NCBI GenBank assembly: GCA_030598065.1
Contig: JAUVQR010000085.1
Coordinates: 1 to 6,595 of the forward strand
Origin: Planctomycetota bacterium
GTDB taxonomy: Bacteria > Planctomycetota > Brocadiia > Brocadiales > Bathyanammoxibiaceae
DNA: 6,595 nt
Reading direction: 5' to 3'
Positions within the stretch are counted from its first letter, which is position 1. Each line of letters starts with the position of its first letter. Below, in pieces: positions 1-5,466 of the stretch. The notes under the pieces were generated by a model that saw only the letters and a program-made list of their open reading frames with translations, did not search any database and was not told where the DNA came from. Position numbers and translations under genes: made by a program.

Positions 1-76
1 CGGTGTAGTCTTCTCTGGCGCCAATCGTGTAAGGGCAATCGTCCTTACCGAATATTGTTACCTTTTTTTCCGTCAT
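1..76 (-). CDS. Glutaredoxin-like protein, N-terminal fragment (runs off the window)
   Basis: Only 25 codons are visible, from an ATG at 76-74 to the left edge. The peptide starts MTEKKVTIFGKDDCPYT. A short beta strand (VTIFGK) followed at once by a C-P-Y-T motif is the hallmark of the thioredoxin-fold glutaredoxin family, in which the first Cys (residue 14) is the redox nucleophile. Here the second motif Cys is replaced by Thr, so a monothiol or selenoprotein-like mechanism fits. The FGKDxCP pattern resembles, from memory, the Cys form of the 'UXX-star' glutaredoxin-like selenoproteins, which have Sec at that site. A weak purine-rich site (AAGAAG) lies just upstream. It follows the TPR gene on the same strand, but across 184 bp with hairpins, so it probably has its own promoter. 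The family call is fairly safe; the subfamily is inference, since the C-terminal two-thirds is outside the window. Confidence 0.7.
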   Translation of the reverse strand, partial: MTEKKVTIFGKDDCPYTIGAREDYT

Positions 77-98
77 TTCGCTTCTTTTCGCCCGTGGG

Positions 99-166
99 CG
101 TCCGCCCCGGACGGTTAAGCCCCGGCGAGCCCGTCGGGTTACCGGGGTTTCTATGCGTGCATCATA
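99..166 (-). promoter_or_regulatory. Leader with two hairpins and a possible -10 box before the glutaredoxin-like gene
   Basis: Two GC-rich hairpins sit in tandem between the TPR gene stop and the glutaredoxin-like start. The first has perfect 6-bp arms (99-104 with 108-113, 3-nt loop). The second pairs 117-125 with 142-150 (9 bp, one G-U) and contains a further inner stem. Neither is followed by a clear U tract on either strand, so neither is a good classical terminator. A TATGAT at 161-166 on the minus strand could be a -10 box, but I find no good -35 at the usual spacing. If it is used, both hairpins lie in a 5' leader of about 78 nt. Confidence 0.35.
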
Positions 167-260
167 CTATATTTTGGCGACAACTATCTACATAATCAGG
201 CCCGGCGCCGCAAGTATACTGGTTGCATGGATTTGTGTGGCTGCATCTTCCGGCATATCC

Positions 261-1196
261 TTACCTTTTTTTCCATAGAAAGATTACACACACCAGCACA
301 ACGAGGCCCAGCCACACCTGCGCCACCAGTGTGTACGCGACTAGTCCCAGAAAGATCTTGCCCACCGGTGAGCTGCTCCACAGGTCCTTTATGCCGCCAC
401 CTTTTTTTCGCTTCTCGGCCTTCTTTTTCTTGGTGACCTTGGCCTTGGGCTTCGCCTTTTTTTCTTTAGCTCTTTTCTTGGTCAGCGCCGTTTCTCTTTT
501 TCCTTCTTTTGGCTCTTTCCTGATTATACGGCGCTTTTCTGTTGAGGCTTTCTCTTTTGCTTTAGGCTCTGATGTCCGGGACCCCTCGTCTACCCACTTT
601 CTGCTCTCAAGTTTTCTGTCCTTCCGCTCCTTTACCCACTTTTCGCTCTCAAGTTTTTTGTCCTGCGGCTTTTTTACCCACTTTTCGCTCTCAAGCTTCC
701 TGCTTTCAACGGGCTCCTGCGCCTTCTTGGGGCGCGCCACCTCGCGTTTCTTCGCTTTATCCTCGGCCGGTTTCTTTTTTGCAGCCGTTTTCTTCTTTCC
801 CCTGCTCAGGTTGTTGTACGCGTTAAACTCATTCCTTGCCTCATCCTTCTTGCCCAGCCGGCGGTAGGCCAGTCCCATAGCGTAATGTACCTTGGCGTAG
901 TCCGGTTTTATTTTTACAACCTTTTTATAATGGCCCAGCGCCTTCTTGTAGTTCTTCTTAAGAAAGTAGGAGTTGCCAAGACCGAAATGGGAGGATGCGT
1001 CCTTGGGGTTGTGCTCAAGGGCCTTCCTAAACTCGGCGATTGCGTTGTCGTATTTGCCTGCACTGTAGAACTTGTTGCCGCTATTGAAGTGTTCAACGGC
1101 GTCGTCTGAATTAATGTCGTGCTTGGCATAGACCGGTAGACCGCCCACCAACGTAACGAAGGCCGTTAAAAACAGTAATATAGATACCTTACGCAT
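261..1196 (-). CDS. Secreted TPR protein with Lys-rich stalk and C-terminal membrane anchor
   Basis: 311 residues. Residues 1-24 form a clear Sec signal peptide (hydrophobic core, cleavage likely after VYA). Three tandem tetratricopeptide repeats follow at about 31-64, 65-98 and 99-132, each with the expected pattern (for example G-N-x-F/Y at the helix A end, then a Y/K-x-A-L/I helix B and an N/K-P turn). Residues about 134-268 are very rich in Lys, Glu and Arg and are probably disordered. They contain three copies of KLES-[ER]-KWV spaced exactly 14 residues apart. Residues about 280-307 are a hydrophobic helix ending in LWKKR, typical of a stop-transfer anchor with the tail in the cytoplasm. 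The TPR part would then lie outside the inner membrane as a protein-binding scaffold. The ATG is 2 bp after the stop of the GH99-like gene and its GGGGGA ribosome site overlaps that gene's end, so the two are almost certainly co-translated. No specific ortholog is recognised. Confidence 0.88.
   Translation of the reverse strand: MRKVSILLFLTAFVTLVGGLPVYAKHDINSDDAVEHFNSGNKFYSAGKYDNAIAEFRKALEHNPKDASSHFGLGNSYFLKKNYKKALGHYKKVVKIKPDYAKVHYAMGLAYRRLGKKDEARNEFNAYNNLSRGKKKTAAKKKPAEDKAKKREVARPKKAQEPVESRKLESEKWVKKPQDKKLESEKWVKERKDRKLESRKWVDEGSRTSEPKAKEKASTEKRRIIRKEPKEGKRETALTKKRAKEKKAKPKAKVTKKKKAEKRKKGGGIKDLWSSSPVGKIFLGLVAYTLVAQVWLGLVVLVCVIFLWKKR
591..698 (-). repeat. Three in-frame 42-bp repeats in the TPR gene stalk
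   Basis: The plus strand shows TACCCACTTT-type units beginning at 591, 633 and 675, a period of exactly 42 bp. They encode KLES-[ER]-KWV at residues 167-174, 181-188 and 195-202. The conserved half of each unit is nearly identical in DNA while the linker half (KKPQDK, KERKDR) has diverged. This suggests fairly recent tandem duplication inside the coding sequence, with length kept in multiples of three. Confidence 0.85.
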
Positions 1197-1198
1197 GG

Positions 1199-2335
1199 CT
1201 AATCCCCCACGGCGCCCTTCAGTGTCTCCAGAAATCGGAAACCGTACTCATCTGTGGGCTCTATGGCGCCGCTTTCAAACCATTCGTTAAAACCGTAAAT
1301 AGACAGCCAGTTTCCTCCGTCTCCGGCCACCTCCTTCGCGAGGCGTGTTGACATGTAGAATCCGTCAGGGTCCATCCTTAGCAGTCTGTTCTGGCCCAGG
1401 CGGAAGGCCCGGTCGTCAAACCCCGGGATTGCCGAGGGTATGAAGATAAAACCCAGTTCCTTTCCTCCTGCGCCCCACACGGCGTAATCTATTTTGAGTC
1501 TGTTCAGGTAGTCCTTCCAGGTCTTAACCCCGTCCGGCGGAAAGGTGTCACCGAGCAAGGGCGCCGCGCCGTCAAGGGCCCTCAGTGTGCCGTCATCGGC
1601 GGGCGTGCCTCCCGGCCGGTACACGTCCTCTCCAAGGCTGACCCAGAAGATGTCCCTTTGAGACCTTTTTCCTGCCTCGTTTAGTACGTCTTGTAATTCT
1701 AATCCGTTTTCGTTCAAAAGATTTTCCAAAATATCCCTTGTCTTCCAGACCATTACCACCGGCCTGTCGTTATACCTAAAATAGCTTGGGTGGTCGAAAT
1801 ATCTCTCGCTCGCGTAGAGTATGTCTTCTATGAACGCCTCCTTTATATTATACCCTATTTCCTTCGCCTCTTGTACCAGGGTGCGTTCCGTCTCGTACAC
1901 CAGCAAGAATTTCATGTCGCCGATTGACGGGGCGGCCAAGAGGCCCTCCCTGAGGGCGGCATCTATCTCGTCATTGTCCAGTGCCGGATCCCTTCTACCG
2001 GGCCCGGACCACGACACCTCAAAGAGGTTTATACCGTGTTCGACGGCCCATTCTATGTGTTTTTCGGCTACTTCAGGGTCACCGGAGGAGTACTCCCCCA
2101 GGACGGGCGAAAGAGCGTGGCCAAGTTGCCACATACCCCTTTGACCCGGCGGCAAACCCCACCAGATATAGTACAGGGCGCCTACTACGGGCCTCTCCTG
2201 CGCATCTCCCTGCACTGAAGGCGCTGATGCCTCAGACAGACGTGTCCCTCCCTGACGCTCAGGCGTCGGCGTCCCTTCACCGGCACATGAGGAGACGGCA
2301 ATAAAGAGACAGAAAAATACGATTCTCGGCCTTAT
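1199..2335 (-). CDS. GH99-like glycoside hydrolase, predicted lipoprotein
   Basis: The protein resembles glycoside hydrolase family 99 and GH99-like (WbsX-type) domains, TIM-barrel proteins that act on mannose-containing or surface glycans. Numbering from a GTG at 2215 gives 338 residues. The N-terminal block has GALYYIWWG (12-20), then L-G-E-Y-S-S-G-D-P near 39-47, then E-K-H-I-E-W-A, G-I-N-L and V-S-W-S-G. The C-terminal block has FNEWFESGAIEP (309-320). Its glutamates 311 and 314 match, from memory, the E-W-x-E pair that holds the catalytic residues in GH99 enzymes. The 2215 start is unlikely to be real: the frame stays open to 2359, and this extension encodes a lipoprotein signal peptide with lipobox VSSC. 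The best start is an ATA codon at 2335-2333 (378 residues), 6 nt after a GGGGGAAG ribosome site. The gene is first in a tight pair with the TPR gene. Family call strong; substrate unknown. Confidence 0.85.
   Translation of the reverse strand: MRPRIVFFCLFIAVSSCAGEGTPTPERQGGTRLSEASAPSVQGDAQERPVVGALYYIWWGLPPGQRGMWQLGHALSPVLGEYSSGDPEVAEKHIEWAVEHGINLFEVSWSGPGRRDPALDNDEIDAALREGLLAAPSIGDMKFLLVYETERTLVQEAKEIGYNIKEAFIEDILYASERYFDHPSYFRYNDRPVVMVWKTRDILENLLNENGLELQDVLNEAGKRSQRDIFWVSLGEDVYRPGGTPADDGTLRALDGAAPLLGDTFPPDGVKTWKDYLNRLKIDYAVWGAGGKELGFIFIPSAIPGFDDRAFRLGQNRLLRMDPDGFYMSTRLAKEVAGDGGNWLSIYGFNEWFESGAIEPTDEYGFRFLETLKGAVGD
2285..2335 (-). other. Lipoprotein signal peptide of the GH99-like protein, with apparent ATA start
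   Basis: Read from the ATA at 2335, this segment gives (M)RPRIVFFCLFIAVSSC. It has a positive n-region (R-P-R), a hydrophobic core, and a lipobox V-S-S-C with the lipidated Cys encoded at 2287-2285. It is followed by a Gly/Thr/Pro/Glu-rich linker into the GH99-like domain. There is no ATG, GTG, TTG or CTG in this frame between the upstream stop (2362-2360) and the Cys codon. An ATG at 2363-2361 is in a different frame and would join this one only if the run of five G (2349-2345) lost one base, giving MKFNVGKPAIRPR before the core. So the start is either a rare AUA, a mutated ATG, or a frameshift or sequence error. Confidence 0.7.
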
Positions 2336-2369
2336 AGCAGGCTTCCCCCACGTTAAATTTCATCAAATA

Positions 2370-2375
2370 ATTATA
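2370..2375 (-). promoter_or_regulatory. Consensus -10 box (TATAAT) for the GH99-like/TPR operon
   Basis: TATAAT reads perfectly on the minus strand. Transcription would start near 2363, giving a leader of about 28 nt to the ATA codon at 2335 with GGGGGAAG (2349-2342) inside it. No good TTGACA-like -35 lies 15-19 bp upstream (the region at about 2393-2398 reads TTTTTC), so it may depend on an activator or on A/T-rich upstream DNA. From here to the tilS promoter (2376-2567) I see no gene or clear hairpin. Confidence 0.5.
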
Positions 2376-2567
2376 GCCCACAGCTTTGCGTCGAAAAAGC
2401 TAAAAATTTATGGTCTGCGGCCCGCCTGGAGCCGTATATGCCAAATTGCAGCGGGTACAGCGTTATTGTGTTCAAGATTTATCTTCCGCGTATATAGAAA
2501 TCGCCTCACGATTGCGCACAGGCGCTATTCTAAGTCGTAAGTACTTGAAGTCAAATAGTTGCTCGGC

Positions 2568-2596
2568 TTGACTTGAGTTTGTTGCGGGGTTATAGT
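2568..2596 (+). promoter_or_regulatory. Sigma70 promoter of tilS, overlapped by an inverted repeat
   Basis: TTGACT (2568-2573), a 17-bp spacer and TATAGT (2591-2596) are close to consensus. Transcription would start near 2603, about 16 nt before the ATG at 2619, with the ribosome site GAGGGAGA at 2603-2610. This excludes the in-frame TTG at 2601 as a start. The -35 box is one arm of an inverted repeat, AGTCAA (2549-2554) with TTGACT (2568-2573), and ACTTGA is repeated directly at 2543 and 2571. These could be an operator but are short enough to be chance. Confidence 0.75.
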
Positions 2597-2618
2597 CCGG
2601 TTGAGGGAGATTTTGCGT

Positions 2619-4079
2619 ATGAAGCCGTCCGGGTTGGAAGACAACGCAAAGGATACGATCAGGCACTACGGCCTGTTAGACCCCGTAGACACCGTCATCG
2701 TCGGTGTCTCAGGGGGGGCTGATTCGGTTGCCCTGTTGCACGCCCTGGTCAGATTGAACGGGTCGCAGGGGTATGGATGGAGGCTCATCGTGGCCCATGT
2801 CAATCACATGTTGCGCGGCGATGAGGCGGCAGAAGACGAACGCTTTGTGCGGGACCTGGCGGGGTCGCTGGGTCTGGAGTATCACGCCAGGCAGGCGGAC
2901 GTCAGGGAAGAGGCGTCCCGTGAGGGGACGTCAATCGAGACGGCGGCAAGAAACCTCAGATACGCGTTTTTCGGGGAGCTGGCGGAAGAGACACAGGCCC
3001 GGCGGGTAGCGGTTGGCCACACCGCGGACGACAACGCGGAGACCGTGCTACATCGCATCATAAGGGGTACGGGGCTTCTGGGACTCGGCGGCATAAGACC
3101 GTCGCGTGAATTTTCTACAGGGTCAGCGTCAGCGTTAAAAGTCATGCTGGTCAGGCCGCTGCTTCATGCCTGGAGGCATGAGGTACTCTCGTATATTGGC
3201 GAGAGAGGCCTTAAATATAGAACCGATTCGTCCAACCTGCGGCCTGGGGATAACCTGCGTAACCGCATCAGGCTTGAGTTGCTGCCGCTGCTGGAGAAGG
3301 GTTATAACCCGCAGGTGAAAGAAATCCTGACCCGGCTGGGTGATATCACGGGCAGGAGCAATGACTTCCTGCAATCCAGAATAAACATGATAGTGAAGGC
3401 AAATCTGGAGGAGGTCAGGCCGGGCGTATACTCATTCGAGGCCGATTTGCTGAAGCACCACCCGACGTTCTTCCAGCATTTTTTTGTAAAGGAAGTCTGT
3501 TCCCGGATAGGCATCCCGCTGGGCAAGATGGACTACGGGCACTATAACCGCGTTATAGAGATGGCGGACGGCAGCGTCGCGCACAGGCAGATAGAACTAC
3601 CCGGGAAATGGACGGCGCGCCTCGAAGGCGATAAGCTATGTTTTCTGAAGACGTCAACCTCCCCTCCACGCGGGCGGACGCCGGGGTTTGAGCCGGTAGA
3701 GTTGAATCTGCCGGGTGTTACAAGACTGCCCGATGGCAGAGAGATAAGGGCCGAGGTGATTCCCATAGAGGATGGTTTTGTCGAAAGGTTCAAGGGCGAA
3801 AAGACGCCGGACGAGGAGGCCATAGACGCCGACAGGGCCGGTAAGAAACTCTATGTGCGCACACGCAGGAAAGGCGACAGGTTCCAGCCCCTGGGCGTTT
3901 CCGGCGAGAAGAAGCTGAAGGACTTCCTTATAGACACGAAGACGCCCCGGTGGGAGAGGGACGACCTCCTTATCGTCGCCTCAGACGCCCATCCGGTATG
4001 GGTCGTAGGTCTCAGGATAGACGACCGGGTCAAGATTACCCCGGATACCAAGAGGGTGCTCCGGTTGTCGATACGCTGA
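2619..4079 (+). CDS. tilS: tRNA(Ile)-lysidine synthase TilS
   Basis: TilS is a cytoplasmic ATP-dependent enzyme that joins lysine to cytidine 34 of tRNA-Ile(CAU). The lysidine formed switches the tRNA from Met to Ile charging and lets it read AUA codons. It is essential in most bacteria. The 486-residue protein has the N-type ATP pyrophosphatase loop VSGGADS (30-36), then the family blocks HVNHMLRGDEA, E-x-A-A-R-N-L-R-Y and GHTADDNAETVLHRIIRGTG. The middle region holds the tRNA-binding part. Residues about 411-486 form the TilS C-terminal domain (RRKGDRFQPLG, KKLKDFLID, then the closing strands). Length is normal for the long, E. coli-like form. I chose the ATG at 2619 because GAGGGAGA lies 8 nt upstream and the promoter would start transcription near 2603. 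It is apparently transcribed alone, with its own promoter and a hairpin after the stop. Nothing appears missing. Confidence 0.97.
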   Translation: MKPSGLEDNAKDTIRHYGLLDPVDTVIVGVSGGADSVALLHALVRLNGSQGYGWRLIVAHVNHMLRGDEAAEDERFVRDLAGSLGLEYHARQADVREEASREGTSIETAARNLRYAFFGELAEETQARRVAVGHTADDNAETVLHRIIRGTGLLGLGGIRPSREFSTGSASALKVMLVRPLLHAWRHEVLSYIGERGLKYRTDSSNLRPGDNLRNRIRLELLPLLEKGYNPQVKEILTRLGDITGRSNDFLQSRINMIVKANLEEVRPGVYSFEADLLKHHPTFFQHFFVKEVCSRIGIPLGKMDYGHYNRVIEMADGSVAHRQIELPGKWTARLEGDKLCFLKTSTSPPRGRTPGFEPVELNLPGVTRLPDGREIRAEVIPIEDGFVERFKGEKTPDEEAIDADRAGKKLYVRTRRKGDRFQPLGVSGEKKLKDFLIDTKTPRWERDDLLIVASDAHPVWVVGLRIDDRVKITPDTKRVLRLSIR

Positions 4080-4114
4080 TTGAATATTGTGGAAGAAGCA
4101 GAATTTGAGCGCAA

Positions 4115-4159
4115 AGGCCTCCCCCGCATCATCGGTGTTCTCCGCAACTGGGGAGGCCT
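4115..4159 (+). terminator. Probable terminator hairpin after tilS
   Basis: Perfect 10-bp arms, AGGCCTCCCC (4115-4124) and GGGGAGGCCT (4150-4159), enclose a 25-nt loop that can form a small CGG/CCG inner stem. It starts 36 bp after the tilS stop and is followed by GAATTTTGG, a short and imperfect T tract. The stem is strong but the large loop and weak tail make termination efficiency uncertain. The rubrerythrin promoter begins only about 10 bp further on. Confidence 0.65.
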
Positions 4160-4168
4160 GAATTTTGG

Positions 4169-4198
4169 TTGAATTTTCAATACAATCCGCCCTATACT
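4169..4198 (+). promoter_or_regulatory. Sigma70-type promoter of the rubrerythrin-like gene
   Basis: TTGAAT (4169-4174), an 18-bp spacer and TATACT (4193-4198) form a good sigma70-type promoter directly after the tilS hairpin. Transcription would start near 4205, leaving an unusually long leader of about 150 nt before the ATG at 4355. Confidence 0.6.
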
Positions 4199-4204
4199 TT
4201 TCTT

Positions 4205-4354
4205 AGTAAATTAGCCTTCATTTCTTCCGGGAACCGGTCTTAAATGTGAAGAGAGTGGCGCGACCGGAACAATGGCTGAACCGTTTCGTATTCATATTTT
4301 TGCCTTAAAAGGAGTCACAGGCGCTTAATCTGAAAGGCGGAGGATATTTCTAAA
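4205..4354 (+). other. Long 5' leader of the rubrerythrin-like gene
   Basis: The leader contains two overlapping stem choices. CCGGTC (4234-4239) can pair with GACCGG (4262-4267), or TTCCGG (4225-4230) with CCGGAA (4264-4269); the two exclude each other. An 18-codon reading frame runs from an ATG at 4272 to a TAA at 4326, but it has no convincing ribosome site and looks like chance. The real ribosome site, GGCGGAGGA at about 4337-4343, is 11 nt before the ATG. No known riboswitch class is recognised. Confidence 0.35.
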
Positions 4355-4774
4355 ATGGAAATAATCAATGAACACATTGTCGGGATAACAAAAGGCACAC
4401 AGGTAGAAGAGGCCGTCGCGGAGAACTACGCGGGAGAGACAAACGAGGTGGGACTTTATCTCGCAATGGCAAGGCAGGCCCAGAGAGAAGGCTACCCGGA
4501 GATTGCCGAGATACTCAAGACAATTGCGGATGACGAGGCGGCCCACGCGGCCCAGTATGCGGAGCTGAACGGGTTGATCTTCACCGACACAAAGAAGAAC
4601 CTGCAGCAGATGATGGGTGCGGAGATTGCCTCAAATAACACCAAGAAAGAGGCCGCGGAGAGGGCAAAGACGTATGCCCTGGACCATGCCCATGACTTCT
4701 TTGATGAGTCCTCAAGGGACGAAGCAAGGCACGCTCTGATGCTCAAGGGGTTGTTAGACCGGTTCTTCAGTTGA
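4355..4774 (+). CDS. Rubrerythrin-like (ferritin-fold) diiron protein, without rubredoxin domain
   Basis: 139 residues forming a four-helix ferritin-like bundle. The first half carries A-G-E-T (E28) and D-D-E-A-A-H (E61, H64). The second half carries G-A-E-I (E90) and D-E-A-R-H (E123, H126). This is the E...ExxH...E...ExxH pattern that binds two irons in rubrerythrin and ferritin-like proteins. The extra second-half glutamate usual in rubrerythrin, three residues after the E90 equivalent, is Ser93 here, so the site may be atypical. There is no CxxC rubredoxin-like tail, so an outside electron donor would be needed. Family members mostly reduce hydrogen peroxide in anaerobes and microaerophiles; that role is inferred. 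The ATG at 4355 has the ribosome site GGCGGAGG. The gene stands alone, with its own promoter upstream and an opposing gene downstream. Confidence 0.85.
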   Translation: MEIINEHIVGITKGTQVEEAVAENYAGETNEVGLYLAMARQAQREGYPEIAEILKTIADDEAAHAAQYAELNGLIFTDTKKNLQQMMGAEIASNNTKKEAAERAKTYALDHAHDFFDESSRDEARHALMLKGLLDRFFS

Positions 4775-4978
4775 TGCCGGTTGGATGTCGGCCTGGGTGG
4801 CGGAAGTGGCCGGCGCTGCTCTGCCCCCGGGCGGATACGGGCGTTTGGCTTGATTAGGGGTTGTGGAGAGATGTCCCCTCCATGATCCCAGTTCATTTGA
4901 GGGTGTTTACCGACAGCTATTTGATAGTAAAGGTGGGGGCGCGTCATGCATTGAGGCTGGCGAGGGGCTAGCGGGACT
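4775..4978. other. Convergent spacer between the rubrerythrin-like and zinc-ribbon genes
   Basis: These 204 bp separate two genes that end toward each other. The left part is GC-rich. The only hairpin I can point to is a 5-bp stem TGGAG (4864-4868) with CTCCA (4878-4882), too weak for a confident terminator. No open frame here has a ribosome site and coding-like composition. Confidence 0.5.
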
Positions 4979-5152
4979 TTATATTACAGGTTGGCCGTCG
5001 AGTTGTTTCACACAACCAACGTCCTCGCCGTAGGTTGTGCCCTGTGTCTTCGTGCTCTTACACTGGCCACATACCCGGTCGTTGTCAAATATCATCAATT
5101 CACCGCACATTAAGCAGTACCTTGGGTTTGAAGCCCTGCTCGAAACTATCAT
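4979..5152 (-). CDS. Small zinc-ribbon protein
   Basis: 57 residues from an ATG at 5152-5150 to a TAA at 4981-4979. Cys13, Cys16, Cys28 and Cys31 form CLMC-G-x(10)-CGQC, two zinc knuckles of the kind that bind one zinc ion in zinc-ribbon domains. The rest is polar with no membrane segment or signal peptide, so it is probably cytoplasmic. I chose the ATG because GGGGGA (5164-5159) lies 6 nt upstream, matching the sites used by the GH99-like and TPR genes. An in-frame TTG at 5173 would add seven residues and lacks such support. Similar small ribbons occur as fragments or relatives of larger nucleic-acid-binding or redox proteins, and no function can be named. It is alone on its strand here. Confidence 0.55.
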   Translation of the reverse strand: MIVSSRASNPRYCLMCGELMIFDNDRVCGQCKSTKTQGTTYGEDVGCVKQLDGQPVI

Positions 5153-5175
5153 GATATTTCCCCCGGCGGACAAGC

Positions 5176-5203
5176 ACTGTAAGGTTTAGTAGTAGCCCCG
5201 CAA
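5176..5203 (-). promoter_or_regulatory. Possible promoter of the zinc-ribbon gene
   Basis: On the minus strand TTGCGG (5203-5198), a 16-bp spacer and TACAGT (5181-5176) form a mediocre sigma70-like pair. A start near 5169 would leave a 17-nt leader carrying the GGGGGA ribosome site. The position fits well but the box scores are modest. Confidence 0.35.
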
Positions 5204-5215
5204 ACCCGGATGTTG

Positions 5216-5298
5216 TACCATCTCTCCTCTTAATCCAGAAGAAAGGAGGGGGGACCAGGTATTTCCCCAGACCTGGCCCCACAGGAGGAGAGAAAGGT
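5216..5298. other. Long imperfect hairpin, structured element
   Basis: TCTCTCCTC (5221-5229) pairs perfectly with GAGGAGAGA (5285-5293). ACC (5217-5219) and GGT (5296-5298) extend it past a small internal loop. Inside, GGGG-A-CCAGGT (5250-5260) pairs with ACCTGGCCCC (5271-5280), a 10-bp stem with one bulged A. The left arm could instead pair locally with AAGGAGG near 5244-5250, and GGACC (5252-5256) could pair with GGTCC (5296-5300), so at least two folds compete. It lies outside any supported gene, upstream of the zinc-ribbon gene. No known RNA family is recognised, and it could also be the remnant of a small mobile repeat. Confidence 0.5.
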
Positions 5299-5304
5299 CC
5301 ATAC

Positions 5305-5332
5305 TTATGTGGGTCTGCTAAGACTCACATAA
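5305..5332. other. 12-bp hairpin with a 4-nt loop
   Basis: 5305-5316 pairs with 5321-5332 in 12 consecutive pairs (one G-U on the plus strand) around the loop GCTA. It follows the larger hairpin by 6 bp. The plus-strand 3' flank (TGGTTAAG) has no U tract, so it is not an evident terminator. On the minus strand the G-U pair becomes an A-C mismatch, so the RNA fold is better on the plus strand. Confidence 0.5.
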
Positions 5333-5372
5333 TGGTTAAGATAACAGCAACTGTAATGCCAAGACACGGGAG

Positions 5373-5403
5373 TTGACAGACTTTATCTGCCGGGCTGTAT
5401 ATA
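5373..5403 (+). promoter_or_regulatory. Promoter-like site with perfect TTGACA in the gene-poor region
   Basis: A consensus -35 TTGACA (5373-5378) is followed after 17 bp by TGTATA (5396-5401), or after 19 bp by TATATA (5398-5403). The -35 is ideal while the -10 is imperfect or off-spaced. The start would be near 5408-5410. There is no plus-strand gene until 6026 and a minus-strand gene lies between, so the product would be non-coding or antisense. Confidence 0.45.
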
Positions 5404-5466
5404 GATTCGGCGGGGTGGGTTATTTTACTGTGGCAGAAAGGTTTGAGTCTGTTCAAATAAGAAGGC

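Noticed and set aside
205..212. CGGCGCCG palindrome downstream of the TPR gene as a terminator
   Set aside because: It has no loop space and no T tract, so it is too short to act as a terminator.
223..867. Long plus-strand open frame rich in Phe, Ser and Leu
   Set aside because: It is the antisense of the Lys/Glu-rich TPR gene stalk; AAA/AAG/GAG codons read backwards give Phe, Leu and Ser runs.
2472..2666. Minus-strand open frame across the tilS start
   Set aside because: It overlaps the tilS promoter and first codons, has no ribosome site and shows no family features.
4272..4328. 18-codon leader peptide before the rubrerythrin-like gene
   Set aside because: No convincing ribosome site and no regulatory codon run; this length arises easily by chance.
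5100..5282. Minus-strand open frame overlapping the zinc-ribbon gene
   Set aside because: It is in another frame, without the Cys pairs, and crosses the large hairpin; the zinc-ribbon frame has the motif and a good ribosome site.
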